Assembly: GCA_023230325.1 (NCBI GenBank)
Contig: JALNXN010000015.1
Coordinates: 1-14,363, forward strand
Direction of reading: 5' to 3'
DNA: 14,363 nucleotides
Source: an archaeon
GTDB lineage: Archaea; Iainarchaeota; Iainarchaeia; Iainarchaeales; CSSED10-239
Shown: in pieces, positions 6,759 to 13,394 of the stretch
How positions within the stretch are numbered: the stretch's first letter is position 1
How the letters are laid out: every line of letters begins with the position of its first letter
The notes under the pieces: model-generated
The model's input: the letters and a program-made list of their open reading frames with translations, nothing else
What the model was told of the DNA's origin: nothing
The model's database searches: none
Translations under genes and position numbers: made by a program

Positions 6759-7778
6759 TTAGAAATAAAATAAAAAATAAAAAAGTATTGTAAAAATTGA
6801 AATAATTATTTGGAAAATATAAAATCTATTAACTAAACTTTTTTCTGTAAACTTTCCTCTTCTTAAAACCAAATGGATTAATGAGCCTCCTTTTGGGTTT
6901 GGAAGAATAGTTTTGTTTTTCTGAATTATTCCAAAACATTCTGTTTTAAACCTGTGCCTTGCCTTTATAATAAACTCTATAATGTAAAGTAAAATTAAAA
7001 AAGCAATTAAGATTTCCATTTTTAGAATGATTGCACAAATTCCTGCAAAAGCTCCATTTGCTAAGGTAATAACATCTCCTGGAAATATTTTTGCTGGATA
7101 TTTATTAAATTTTAAAAAGCCTACAAGAGCACCTAACCAAGCACCTAAGATAATTAATAATGTAAAGTTATTTGAAAAAAATGCTAATATAGAAATTGTT
7201 AAAAAAATAAATATTCCAAGACCTGTCTCTAAACCATTATAGCCTGCTAAAAGATTAAAAGAGTTTGTGGTTGCTGTTAGGGCTATAGGTACAAATAACC
7301 AAGAATAGATTACACCTACACTAACCACTCCAAAAATCGGAACATATATGGAAGAATAACCAACTAAAATTGTGTAAACAATTATTGGAACTGAAAGTAA
7401 CAAGGGGAACAGAAAATGCTGAATTTGACTAATTCCTTTTTTCCAACCTAGAATATCATCAACTAATCCTAAAAAAATAATAAATAACAAAGTAACAATA
7501 ATTATTAAAAACTCTAAGATGTTCAATAACATCACACCTCTAAATAAAATAAAATAGAATAATAAAAAAATTAATAAGGATAAAACAAAAGCTATTAAGA
7601 CTGGAACTCCACCTAGCTCTGCAACTAAAGGTGTGTTTAATTTATTCATGTCTTTTCCAACAAAATTATTTGCTTTAATAATATCTATTAGCTTAGGAGT
7701 TATTTTAAACATTAGAAATAAAGAAATTAAAAATACAAACAGAAACATAAAAAAATAAAATAGTAAATATTCAATCAT
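6759..7778 (-). CDS. GPT-type polyprenyl-phosphate sugar-1-phosphate transferase (UDP-GlcNAc--dolichyl-P GlcNAc-1-P transferase-like)
   Basis: The 339-residue product has about ten membrane segments and belongs to glycosyltransferase family 4 (MraY/WecA/Alg7). Key positions are NTPLVAELGGVPVL (48-61), FLGLVDDILG (102-111, with the D107-D108 pair), TNSFNLLAGYNGLE (171-184), FPGDVITLANGAF (232-244) and the loop ARHRFKTE (273-280). The AGYNGLE form resembles eukaryotic and archaeal dolichol enzymes more than bacterial MraY. The reaction would load a sugar-1-phosphate, probably GlcNAc-1-P, onto a dolichyl or polyprenyl phosphate as the first step of N-glycan assembly. The gene lies directly downstream of aglB, which uses such lipid-linked glycans. 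AglH-type naming is possible, but sugar specificity is not established. Confidence 0.88.
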   Translation of the reverse strand: MIEYLLFYFFMFLFVFLISLFLMFKITPKLIDIIKANNFVGKDMNKLNTPLVAELGGVPVLIAFVLSLLIFLLFYFILFRGVMLLNILEFLIIIVTLLFIIFLGLVDDILGWKKGISQIQHFLFPLLLSVPIIVYTILVGYSSIYVPIFGVVSVGVIYSWLFVPIALTATTNSFNLLAGYNGLETGLGIFIFLTISILAFFSNNFTLLIILGAWLGALVGFLKFNKYPAKIFPGDVITLANGAFAGICAIILKMEILIAFLILLYIIEFIIKARHRFKTECFGIIQKNKTILPNPKGGSLIHLVLRRGKFTEKSLVNRFYIFQIIISIFTILFYFLFYF

Positions 7779-7790
7779 GTCTATTCCCTT

Positions 7791-7875
7791 AGAGTCTATT
7801 TTTTACCTTTTTTAGAGTCTATTTTTTACCTTTTTTAGAGTCTATTTTTTACCTTTTTTAGAGTCTATTTTTTAC
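7791..7875. repeat. 23-bp tandem repeat array between aglB and the GPT gene
   Basis: Units start at 7791, 7814, 7837 and 7860. The first three are identical 23-mers and the fourth matches for 16 bp. On the transcribed (minus) strand each unit has AAAAAAGGTA followed by AAAATAGACTCT. The real GPT leader just before the ATG, AAGGGAATAGACATG, resembles the same unit, so the array may have grown from the ribosome-binding region. There are no unique spacers, so this is not a CRISPR. Confidence 0.95.
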
Positions 7876-7960
7876 TTTATCTTTTTTATCAAAATTCCTT
7901 TTATTTAAATTCTTTTTTTCAAAATCTTTTTAACTCTTAATATAAAATGATTTTACTTTT

Positions 7961-9940
7961 TTAATTATTTTGCGTCTTAAAATAATCTTTATTAAATTTA
8001 AATAATCTTAAATCCTGATCCTTATAGGCAATCTCACAAAGATCATCTACAGAATCTGCATTAAACCATATTTTTGCAAAAATTGAATTGTTTATTTCTG
8101 AATTAAATATATAAATTTCTGAATTGTCTTCTGCTCTGTAAATGTACATTGGAGACCCATTTAGTATGTCTGTTGGTTTGTTTACCCACTTTGTGTTGTA
8201 AGTTAAAAATTGGTCTTCAGGTATTATTTCACCAGAACAACTATAAGCATACACATCTAAATCTTTTGCTTTTAATTTATTACAAGGAATTGTTCTACCC
8301 ATGTACTTAGTAACCCTTGGGTCTGAAAAATTAGTTGTAATGTAAGCATATGCTGCAAAGGAATTATATCTATTAAAATAACCTGAATCTACAATCAGGT
8401 AATCAGAATCATAAAAATCTAAAATCTCTTGTGTTTTTTTAATATCATCCGTAATTATAAATTGTGCAAAGTTTGCATCAGCGATTACAGAGGAATTGGT
8501 ATTGTCGGTGCTTGCTTTTCTTTCTGAAAAATAAGTTAACCAATGCCCATAATCCCACCAATTTAAGATCTTTGTGCCTTCTGGAGTATTATTATATAAC
8601 CAAAAGAATGCATTTTCCCAAGCTGGTTCTTCATTAATAGGAGGAACTTTAGTTGAAACAAAATGTGTTCCTGCAGCAACAGAACTAAAAATTATGATTG
8701 CAAAAAACACTGCAAATATTCTTCTAAATATTAATTTGTTAGATTTTAATTTTTCTATATTTTCATTTAAGAAATAATACAAAAATCCTGCACCTGCTGC
8801 AATTGGTAAGCCTAAGGTGTATGTGAATTTTAATTTTGACCAAGCCATAAACAAGGTTACAGCAATCCATGCAAAGAGAAGTAATGTGAAGTGATCTTTA
8901 TTTTTTGAAAATAATAGATAAAGTATCATTATAAGAAGAGCTACAAAAGGAACCCAAACTAAAAAATTATACTTTAGTAAAAAGAATTGACGACCTGTGT
9001 TTTCTTCCCCAACAGTTGCACCTATTATGTCTGTGTCTGGAATGTTTTTATTTCCAATCCTGTCAACATTGTCTTTAGAAATTGGAAGATAATCACCTAC
9101 ATAATTTGTAGTTTTTTTTATCCATGATGTGCCTTGGTATAGAGAAGTTAAGGCTACAAAAAGAATAAAGATTGTTAAAAATGTTTTCACAAATGATAAT
9201 ATTTCTTTACTACTTGTTTTTTTATAAAGTAAATAAATTAGATTTGATATGAAGTAAATAACTAAAACAAGTGGGATTAATAAAAACATATCCCAGGTAA
9301 AAGCCATGAGTGCAAAAAAGACTGCTGAAAGTATACCATAGATTAAATGTTTCTTTATAGCATCAGCGTTTTTAATTGCTTTAACTAAAAATATAAAACC
9401 TATAACCATCCATAAAAAACCCAAAGCATCCTCTTCAAAAAAACCTGCCATGGTCCTGTAAACAAAAGCAGGTATTGTTGCTGAAACTAAAGCCATTACC
9501 ATTCCAGCTTTTCTATTATATATTTCTCTACCTAAGAAAAACATGGCAACAGAAATTAAGGCTCCAAAGATTGTAGGCAAAACTCTTGCATAATTCATTA
9601 ATAGCCATTTATCATAAGGAGCTCCAAAGGTTGTAACCTTATAAATTAGTGCAGTAAATTTCCACAGAAGTTGAGGTCTTTTTGTATAATCAGAACTACC
9701 TTGTGCATAGAAACCTAAAGGGTCATTGTCTGGTAAGTCCCCTTGTAAAACATAACCTGTTGCTCTTAAATGCCAATAAGGATCATATTCAAACATATAT
9801 TCATATTTTAGAAGATGCCCCCTAATTGAAAAAGCAAGAATAAAAATTAATAAAAGAATAACTAATAATCTTTGCTTGGTAAAATAATTTTTAAAAGAAT
9901 TATTTTGTGTAGAATTTTCTGTTTCTGATTTGCTTGTCAT
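7961..9940 (-). CDS. aglB: AglB/STT3 oligosaccharyltransferase catalytic subunit
   Basis: The product is a multi-spanning membrane protein of about 660 residues. Positions below count from the upstream GTG. The STT3 motifs appear in order: EYDPYWHLR (D56) in the first external loop, FFEEDALGF (E172-D174), TVGEENTG (312-319, the SVSE/TIXE-like loop) and the hallmark ILNWWDYGHW (461-470). About a dozen membrane helices lie before residue 430 and a soluble domain follows. The enzyme moves a lipid-linked glycan to Asn in N-x-S/T sequons of exported proteins. A GTG at 9949 is in frame, but the ATG at 9940 has a better placed GTGG upstream, so I prefer it. It is followed by GPT-type and UbiA-type genes, forming a glycosylation block. 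The two window-edge surface proteins are plausible substrates. Confidence 0.95.
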   Translation of the reverse strand: MTSKSETENSTQNNSFKNYFTKQRLLVILLLIFILAFSIRGHLLKYEYMFEYDPYWHLRATGYVLQGDLPDNDPLGFYAQGSSDYTKRPQLLWKFTALIYKVTTFGAPYDKWLLMNYARVLPTIFGALISVAMFFLGREIYNRKAGMVMALVSATIPAFVYRTMAGFFEEDALGFLWMVIGFIFLVKAIKNADAIKKHLIYGILSAVFFALMAFTWDMFLLIPLVLVIYFISNLIYLLYKKTSSKEILSFVKTFLTIFILFVALTSLYQGTSWIKKTTNYVGDYLPISKDNVDRIGNKNIPDTDIIGATVGEENTGRQFFLLKYNFLVWVPFVALLIMILYLLFSKNKDHFTLLLFAWIAVTLFMAWSKLKFTYTLGLPIAAGAGFLYYFLNENIEKLKSNKLIFRRIFAVFFAIIIFSSVAAGTHFVSTKVPPINEEPAWENAFFWLYNNTPEGTKILNWWDYGHWLTYFSERKASTDNTNSSVIADANFAQFIITDDIKKTQEILDFYDSDYLIVDSGYFNRYNSFAAYAYITTNFSDPRVTKYMGRTIPCNKLKAKDLDVYAYSCSGEIIPEDQFLTYNTKWVNKPTDILNGSPMYIYRAEDNSEIYIFNSEINNSIFAKIWFNADSVDDLCEIAYKDQDLRLFKFNKDYFKTQNN

Positions 9941-10050
9941 AAAAACCACAATAAATGTTAATGTCTATTATAACTTTATAAACAAAAATATTTAAAAAGA
10001 CAATTAAAATTTTAAATTCTATAAACTAGAGACAAATACCTTAAAAAAAT

Positions 10051-10104
10051 AAATACTTTAAAAATACTTTAAAAATATTTTAAAGAAAAAGAAAATATTT
10101 TAGA
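10051..10104 (-). terminator. T-rich tract after the 5S gene, containing an 11-bp triple repeat
   Basis: Immediately 3' of the 5S gene the transcribed strand is TCTAAAATATTTTCTTTTTC and then further T-runs, the usual archaeal terminator form. Positions 10051-10083 hold three 11-bp tandem units, AAATACTTTAA twice and AAATATTTTAA once. I see nothing else in 9950-10050; it is plain AT-rich leader for aglB. Confidence 0.5.
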
Positions 10105-10220
10105 GTTAGCAGCTAAAAAGTCGCAGCTAGCAGAAGCTAACAGCAAGCAATCACGGAAATATACTTAACTTCTGGGTTCGAAAAGGGTCCAGGTGTTTCT
10201 CTATCCCTATGGCCGCTAAC
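10105..10220 (-). rRNA. rrf: 5S ribosomal RNA
   Basis: The minus strand from 10220 to 10105 (116 nt) reads as a 5S rRNA. It begins GTTAGCGGCCATAGGGATAG, has the conserved GAAACACCTGGACCC and then TCGAACCCAGAAGTTAAG, and ends GCTGCTAAC. The termini GTTAGCGGC and GCTGCTAAC pair over nine positions with a single G-U, which sets both ends. It has its own TATA box and T-rich terminator and no other rRNA or tRNA nearby, so it is a free-standing transcription unit, as in several archaea with scattered rRNA genes. Confidence 0.95.
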
Positions 10221-10242
10221 AAAATAATTATGGCAGGTAAAG

Positions 10243-10250
10243 TTTATAAA
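10243..10250 (-). promoter_or_regulatory. TATA box of the 5S rRNA gene
   Basis: TTTATAAA lies 23-30 nt upstream of the mature 5S 5' end, the standard archaeal box A distance, and is followed by an AT-rich initiator region. The spacing suggests transcription starts at or next to the mature end. The remaining 10251-10322 is purine-rich on the plus strand with no gene. Confidence 0.75.
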
Positions 10251-10322
10251 TAGATTGTTTGAAGAAAAACTAGAAATGCTTAGAAGATAAAAAAAGAAAA
10301 CAAAAATAAAAAGAAAAAAGAA

Positions 10323-10865
10323 CTATACTTCTTTTAAGTCCTTTAATAATTTCTTTACTTTTAAAATACTCTTTTTAATATCGTTTTCATTTTTTGCACC
10401 AGCACAGATTAATTTTCCGTTCTTAAATAACAATAGTGTTACTTTTGGAGAATATAATCTAATTATCGCACCAGGAAATTGTTCTGGCTCATACTCAATA
10501 TCATCAAGAGTTACTGCAGCTTGGAATAAGTCAACAGTTTTACCAAGTGAAGAGGTTGCAACTAAATTTACAATATCATATGCAAAATTATTTTTTACTT
10601 TAACTTCTTTTTGAATTTCACTTATTAATTTTGTTGCTTTCTTAATACCTGCTTTAATATCATTTTCAGATGCAGCACCAGAAATAATTATCTTTCCGTT
10701 TTTAAATAACAATAAAGAAACTTTTGGTTCTTTTAATTTAAAAATTGCACCAGGAAATTGTTCTGGCTCATATTCTATATCAGGAATTGCTGCTGCCAAA
10801 TTATATAGATCTAATGTTGTGCCAAGACTACTTGATGCCACAAGATTAACGATTTTGTAGCTCAT
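10323..10865 (-). CDS. tbp: TATA-box-binding protein
   Basis: The 180-residue product has the two-repeat saddle of TBP (about 1-90 and 96-180). Each repeat has an IVNLVA(S/T)SSLG start, EYEPEQFPGAI and LLLFKNGK. The DNA-kinking Phe pairs correspond to F37/F54 and F130/F147. Archaeal length is normal, with no acidic C-terminal tail. TBP recognises promoter TATA boxes and recruits TFB and RNA polymerase. GTGGGTGG on the transcribed strand lies before the ATG. The two repeats are alike even at DNA level around 10470-10505 and 10748-10783, the expected trace of internal duplication. It lies directly upstream of the 5S gene and is divergent from eL21. Confidence 0.97.
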   Translation of the reverse strand: MSYKIVNLVASSSLGTTLDLYNLAAAIPDIEYEPEQFPGAIFKLKEPKVSLLLFKNGKIIISGAASENDIKAGIKKATKLISEIQKEVKVKNNFAYDIVNLVATSSLGKTVDLFQAAVTLDDIEYEPEQFPGAIIRLYSPKVTLLLFKNGKLICAGAKNENDIKKSILKVKKLLKDLKEV

Positions 10866-11030
10866 TTATAACCACCCACTTATATTTAAAGAAATGTTAT
10901 TAATATATAATATTAAAACAAAATCTTTATAAAAGGGGTTTAAAAAGCTTATAAAGGAAATAATTTTTAAAAAGTAAGATCCTACTAAAAATCTAAACTA
11001 ACATTTTTAAAGGATATCTATACATATAAT

Positions 11031-11040
11031 ATTTATATAA
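11031..11040 (+). promoter_or_regulatory. Candidate TATA box of the eL21-RpoF-DUF655 operon
   Basis: ATTTATATAA lies about 90-99 bp before the eL21 start. A start about 25 bp downstream (near 11062) would place the 19-bp duplication at the beginning of the 5' leader. The region 10866-11063 between divergent tbp and eL21 shows no ORF and must also hold the tbp promoter. Confidence 0.5.
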
Positions 11041-11063
11041 AAGATTTTGTTATTTATTAGTGT

Positions 11064-11101
11064 AGCTTAAATAATAATCTTGAGCTTAAATAATAATCTT
11101 G
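11064..11101. repeat. Perfect 19-bp tandem duplication in the eL21 leader
   Basis: AGCTTAAATAATAATCTTG occurs at 11064-11082 and again, identically, at 11083-11101. It lies between the candidate promoter and the AGGT ribosome binding site (11119-11122), so it is probably transcribed as part of the 5' leader. Confidence 0.95.
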
Positions 11102-11129
11102 AGTAAAAAAATTAAAAAAGGTAATTAAA

Positions 11130-11444
11130 ATGACAAATAAAAAAGCAAAAGGAAAAAGAGCAAAAACAAGAAGCTTATTTCGTAGAAGAGTAGGCGACAA
11201 AACAACAGTTAATGAAATTATTAAACCTGTAAAAGTTGGAGATGTTGTTCAAATTAATATTAATAGTTCTAAACATGAAGGACTTCCTCCAAAAAGATTT
11301 CAAGGAAAGACTGGAAAAGTTATTAGGTTCCAAGGAAAGGCGCCTGTTGTTGAATTAAAAGACATTAACATGACTAAACAAACAATAACTCATAAAGTTC
11401 ATCTAAAACCTTTAAAACAAATACAGAAAGGTGGAAAGAAATGA
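11130..11444 (+). CDS. rpl21e: Ribosomal protein eL21 (L21e)
   Basis: The 104-residue product starts with a basic tail (KGKRAKTRSLFRRR) and has the SH3-like barrel features of eL21: VKVGDVVQI, the HEGLPPKRFQGKTGKV block (about 49-64) and HKVHLKPL near the end. It is a structural protein of the large subunit shared by archaea and eukaryotes. The ATG follows AGGT by 7 nt. It opens a plus-strand operon and overlaps rpoF by 4 nt (ATGA), an arrangement conserved in many archaea, which adds support. Confidence 0.95.
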   Translation: MTNKKAKGKRAKTRSLFRRRVGDKTTVNEIIKPVKVGDVVQININSSKHEGLPPKRFQGKTGKVIRFQGKAPVVELKDINMTKQTITHKVHLKPLKQIQKGGKK

Positions 11445-11767
11445 AAAGTGAATACGTAGAAGATGTTACTCTTTTAGAAATTAAAAAGATATTAACTGAA
11501 AAAGCAAAAACTAAAGAATTAAATTTTGAACAAAAGCAAGCTTTAGAACATGCAAAAACATTTGTAAACATCACACCTGCAAATTCAGAAAAATTAAAAA
11601 ACACACTAAAAGAACAATTTAATTTGTCAGACGAACTTGCAACTAAATTGACTGACATCACACCAAACTCAGTTGAGCTTGATCTAATACTTGAAAAAGA
11701 AAAAAATTATAATGAAGAAGATAAACCAAAGATCTTAGAAGTTATAAACAAATATAAAAAAGAATAG
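11441..11767 (+). CDS. rpoF: DNA-directed RNA polymerase subunit F (Rpb4)
   Basis: The 108-residue product fits archaeal RpoF. The N-terminal part is VTLLEIKKILTEKAKTKELN, and the C-terminal HRDC-like helices include DELATKLTDITPNSVELDL and ILEVINKYKKE. RpoF pairs with RpoE to form the polymerase stalk that binds nascent RNA; RpoE is not in the window. Sequence identity in this family is low, so the position between eL21 and DUF655, the usual archaeal order, is important evidence. Its ATG overlaps the eL21 stop, implying coupled translation. Confidence 0.9.
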   Translation: MKSEYVEDVTLLEIKKILTEKAKTKELNFEQKQALEHAKTFVNITPANSEKLKNTLKEQFNLSDELATKLTDITPNSVELDLILEKEKNYNEEDKPKILEVINKYKKE

Positions 11768-11772
11768 AGAAT

Positions 11773-12297
11773 ATGTTTAAGAAGGAAGCAATAGTTTTAG
11801 ATAAAACTAAAAAAGAAATTAAGTTTAAACACACAAACATAATTCACGCTATTGGTACCTCTAACTTCTCACTTTTAGAAATAATTAGTGATGACCCAGT
11901 AAAGATCATGGATATTATCATAACTGAAAATAAAATAATTAAAAGAATAACATACAACAAACTTACAACAACTGCAAAAAAAGAACTTGAAAAAGCAATA
12001 GAAACAATTGTTATTAAAGATCCTGAAAAGTTTATAAACTTCTTTAATACAGCAAAACCTATTGGCCTTAGAAGACATCAACTAGATTTACTTCCAATGA
12101 TTGGAAAGAAACATAGAATGGCAATATTAGAACACCTAAAAAAGAAAGGACCATTTAAGTCCTTTGAAGAAATTAGGGCTATTGAGATGATGCCTGACCC
12201 AATAAAGATAGTTGTTGGAAGAATAATTGCAGAGATTGAAGATGTTGATGATATTAAATATAACTTGTTTACAACACCTTATTTTAAAAAATTCTAA
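11773..12297 (+). CDS. DUF655 family archaeal protein (OB-like plus helix-hairpin-helix)
   Basis: The 174-residue product has an N-terminal beta-rich region (about 1-62) with an OB-like look and a helical C-terminal half. RRHQLDLLPMIGKKHRMAIL (100-119) and then FKSFEEIRAI form a helix-hairpin-helix unit like those that bind nucleic acid. DUF655 genes typically sit between rpoF and ksgA in archaea, as here. The function is unproven; ribosome or RNA binding is inferred from neighbours and the HhH. It starts 5 nt after the rpoF stop. The 52-nt gap that follows is T-rich (12304-12320). Confidence 0.92.
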   Translation: MFKKEAIVLDKTKKEIKFKHTNIIHAIGTSNFSLLEIISDDPVKIMDIIITENKIIKRITYNKLTTTAKKELEKAIETIVIKDPEKFINFFNTAKPIGLRRHQLDLLPMIGKKHRMAILEHLKKKGPFKSFEEIRAIEMMPDPIKIVVGRIIAEIEDVDDIKYNLFTTPYFKKF

Positions 12298-12303
12298 ACA
12301 AAA

Positions 12304-12320
12304 CCTTTTTATCTTTCTTT
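12304..12320 (+). terminator. Possible T-rich termination tract between DUF655 and the KsgA gene
   Basis: CCTTTTTATCTTTCTTT on the plus strand follows the DUF655 stop by a few bases. Archaeal termination needs only T-rich tracts, so partial termination here is possible. The KsgA gene 30 bp on has a weak AGG ribosome binding site (12338-12340) and may still be read through. Confidence 0.3.
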
Positions 12321-12349
12321 AAAAATAAATAATTGATAGGAATTTTAAA

Positions 12350-13141
12350 ATGCAAAAAGAACTATATTGTTTAATGCTAAAATATGGGTTTAGACCTGAC
12401 CATAAGTTTGATCAAAACTTTATAATTAATAAAAACATTATTGACAGAATCATAGAGCTTTTAGATATTAAACACACAGAAACTGTTCTTGAGATAGGAC
12501 CAGGAACTGGACATCTTACTAAACATCTTCTTGAAAAGGCAAAAAAAGTAATTGCTATTGAAAAAGATAAAAAATTAATTGATATTTTAGAAAAGGAAAT
12601 AGTTGATAGCCGATTAGAAATTATAAGCGCTGATTTTCTAAAAGTTGACCTAAATAATTTAAAATTTGATAAGATTGTTGGGCTTATTCCTTACTCAATA
12701 TCTCAAGAAATAATTGAAAAGATAATAGGCACAAAAAAAGCAGTCTTAGTTGTTCAAAAAGAATTTGCAGAAAAGCTTGTGGCATGTGAGGGCTTTGAAA
12801 ATTATGTGGGGACAACTGTTATTGCACAAAGTTATAGTGAAATTAAATATGTTTCTAAGATTAAGAAAGGTTCTTTTTATCCAGTACCAAAAGTTGACTC
12901 TGCAATTATAGAGATTGCACCTAATGGTGCTAAGATTGACAGCACCTATAAAGAATTTGTAAAAAATCTATTTAGGTACTCAAATAAAGATCTTCTTAAT
13001 GCAATAAAACTAATTATTAAAAACCAACCAACACTTTTTTCAAAAATAGATGCTATTAAAGTTCCAGAAGAATTACTTAAAAAAAAAGTAAAGCAATTAA
13101 ATATTAAAGAAATAAAAAAAATATATTCTTCAATATTTTAA
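12350..13141 (+). CDS. rsmA: RsmA/KsgA/Dim1-family rRNA adenine dimethyltransferase homologue with altered NLPY motif
   Basis: The 263-residue product is a class I SAM-dependent methyltransferase of the KsgA/Dim1 family. It has the KFDQNFI start block (19-25), SAM motif LEIGPGTGHLT (47-57), acidic E71 in AIEKD, D95 in SADF and the late block FYPVPKVDSA (176-185). Normal members dimethylate two adjacent adenosines in helix 45 of 16S rRNA during small-subunit maturation. Motif IV, usually N-L-P-Y, reads G111-L112-I113-P114-Y115: the catalytic Asn position is Leu (codon CTT), while Pro and Tyr are kept. The rest of the family core is intact, so it may be a ribosome-assembly factor with altered or lost methylation. 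Context after DUF655 is the standard archaeal one. Confidence 0.9.
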   Translation: MQKELYCLMLKYGFRPDHKFDQNFIINKNIIDRIIELLDIKHTETVLEIGPGTGHLTKHLLEKAKKVIAIEKDKKLIDILEKEIVDSRLEIISADFLKVDLNNLKFDKIVGLIPYSISQEIIEKIIGTKKAVLVVQKEFAEKLVACEGFENYVGTTVIAQSYSEIKYVSKIKKGSFYPVPKVDSAIIEIAPNGAKIDSTYKEFVKNLFRYSNKDLLNAIKLIIKNQPTLFSKIDAIKVPEELLKKKVKQLNIKEIKKIYSSIF

Positions 13142-13214
13142 AATAAGAATATAATTATATTAAATTAATAAAAGTTACTTTCAAAAGGATTGTTATTTGC
13201 GGCAGCAAATTTCC

Positions 13215-13232
13215 CGGCCCCTCTCGGGGCCG
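13215..13232 (-). other. Perfect GC hairpin 1 (7-bp stem, GAGA loop on minus strand)
   Basis: CGGCCCC and GGGGCCG pair perfectly around a 4-nt loop that is TCTC on plus and GAGA on minus. Flanking AAATTT at 13207-13212 and 13235-13240 can extend the stem past a 2x2 internal loop. It lies 3' of the FGE/lectin-like gene, in a short island of 41 G+C in 70 bases. It lacks a following T-tract, so a simple terminator is unlikely. Confidence 0.85.
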
Positions 13233-13248
13233 AAAAATTTGGCTTGAA

Positions 13249-13270
13249 CCGCCTTTCTCTCGAAAGGCGG
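13249..13270 (-). other. Perfect hairpin 2 (9-bp stem, GAGA loop on minus strand)
   Basis: CCGCCTTTC pairs with GAAAGGCGG around TCTC (GAGA on minus), the same C-G-closed tetraloop as hairpin 1, with only 16 bp between the two. The stems are unrelated apart from the loop and its closing pair, so this is not a simple duplication; the loop itself looks selected. On the FGE/lectin-like coding strand this hairpin comes first, about 125 bp past the stop codon. Confidence 0.85.
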
Positions 13271-13338
13271 ACGAAAAAAAATTTTTGCTCATTGCTCGCA
13301 TCCTACTCAATCACTTTTCACAAAATAGACATCTGTTT

Positions 13339-13367
13339 CCCGATTTGCCGATAGCCGATAACCCGAT
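13339..13367. repeat. Four short CCGAT repeats in the 3' flank of the FGE/lectin-like gene
   Basis: CCGAT begins at 13340, 13348, 13355 and 13363 (spacing 8, 7, 8). On the gene's strand this is ATCGG repeated four times within 29 bp, between the stop codon and the hairpins. I recognise no known element. Confidence 0.7.
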
Positions 13368-13394
13368 AAAATATTATATTTTTGAAATATATTT

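Noticed and set aside
7027..7242. Plus-strand ORF inside the GPT gene
   Set aside because: Antisense to a conserved membrane enzyme with clear motifs; no ribosome binding site or family pattern.
7791..7875. CRISPR array
   Set aside because: Units are directly adjacent 23-mers with no unique spacers.
11374..11661. Minus-strand ORF over eL21/rpoF
   Set aside because: Antisense to two recognised genes; Ser/Phe-rich composition typical of a reversed AT-rich frame.
13207..13272. Hairpins as ordinary intrinsic terminators for the convergent genes
   Set aside because: Neither strand shows a T-tract directly after the stems, archaeal termination does not depend on hairpins, and the shared GAGA loop suggests another role.
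13142..13394. DGR template repeat or reverse transcriptase fragment in the spacer
   Set aside because: No segment here resembles the 13410-13513 sequence beyond short ATCGG words, and no coding frame with RT motifs is open.
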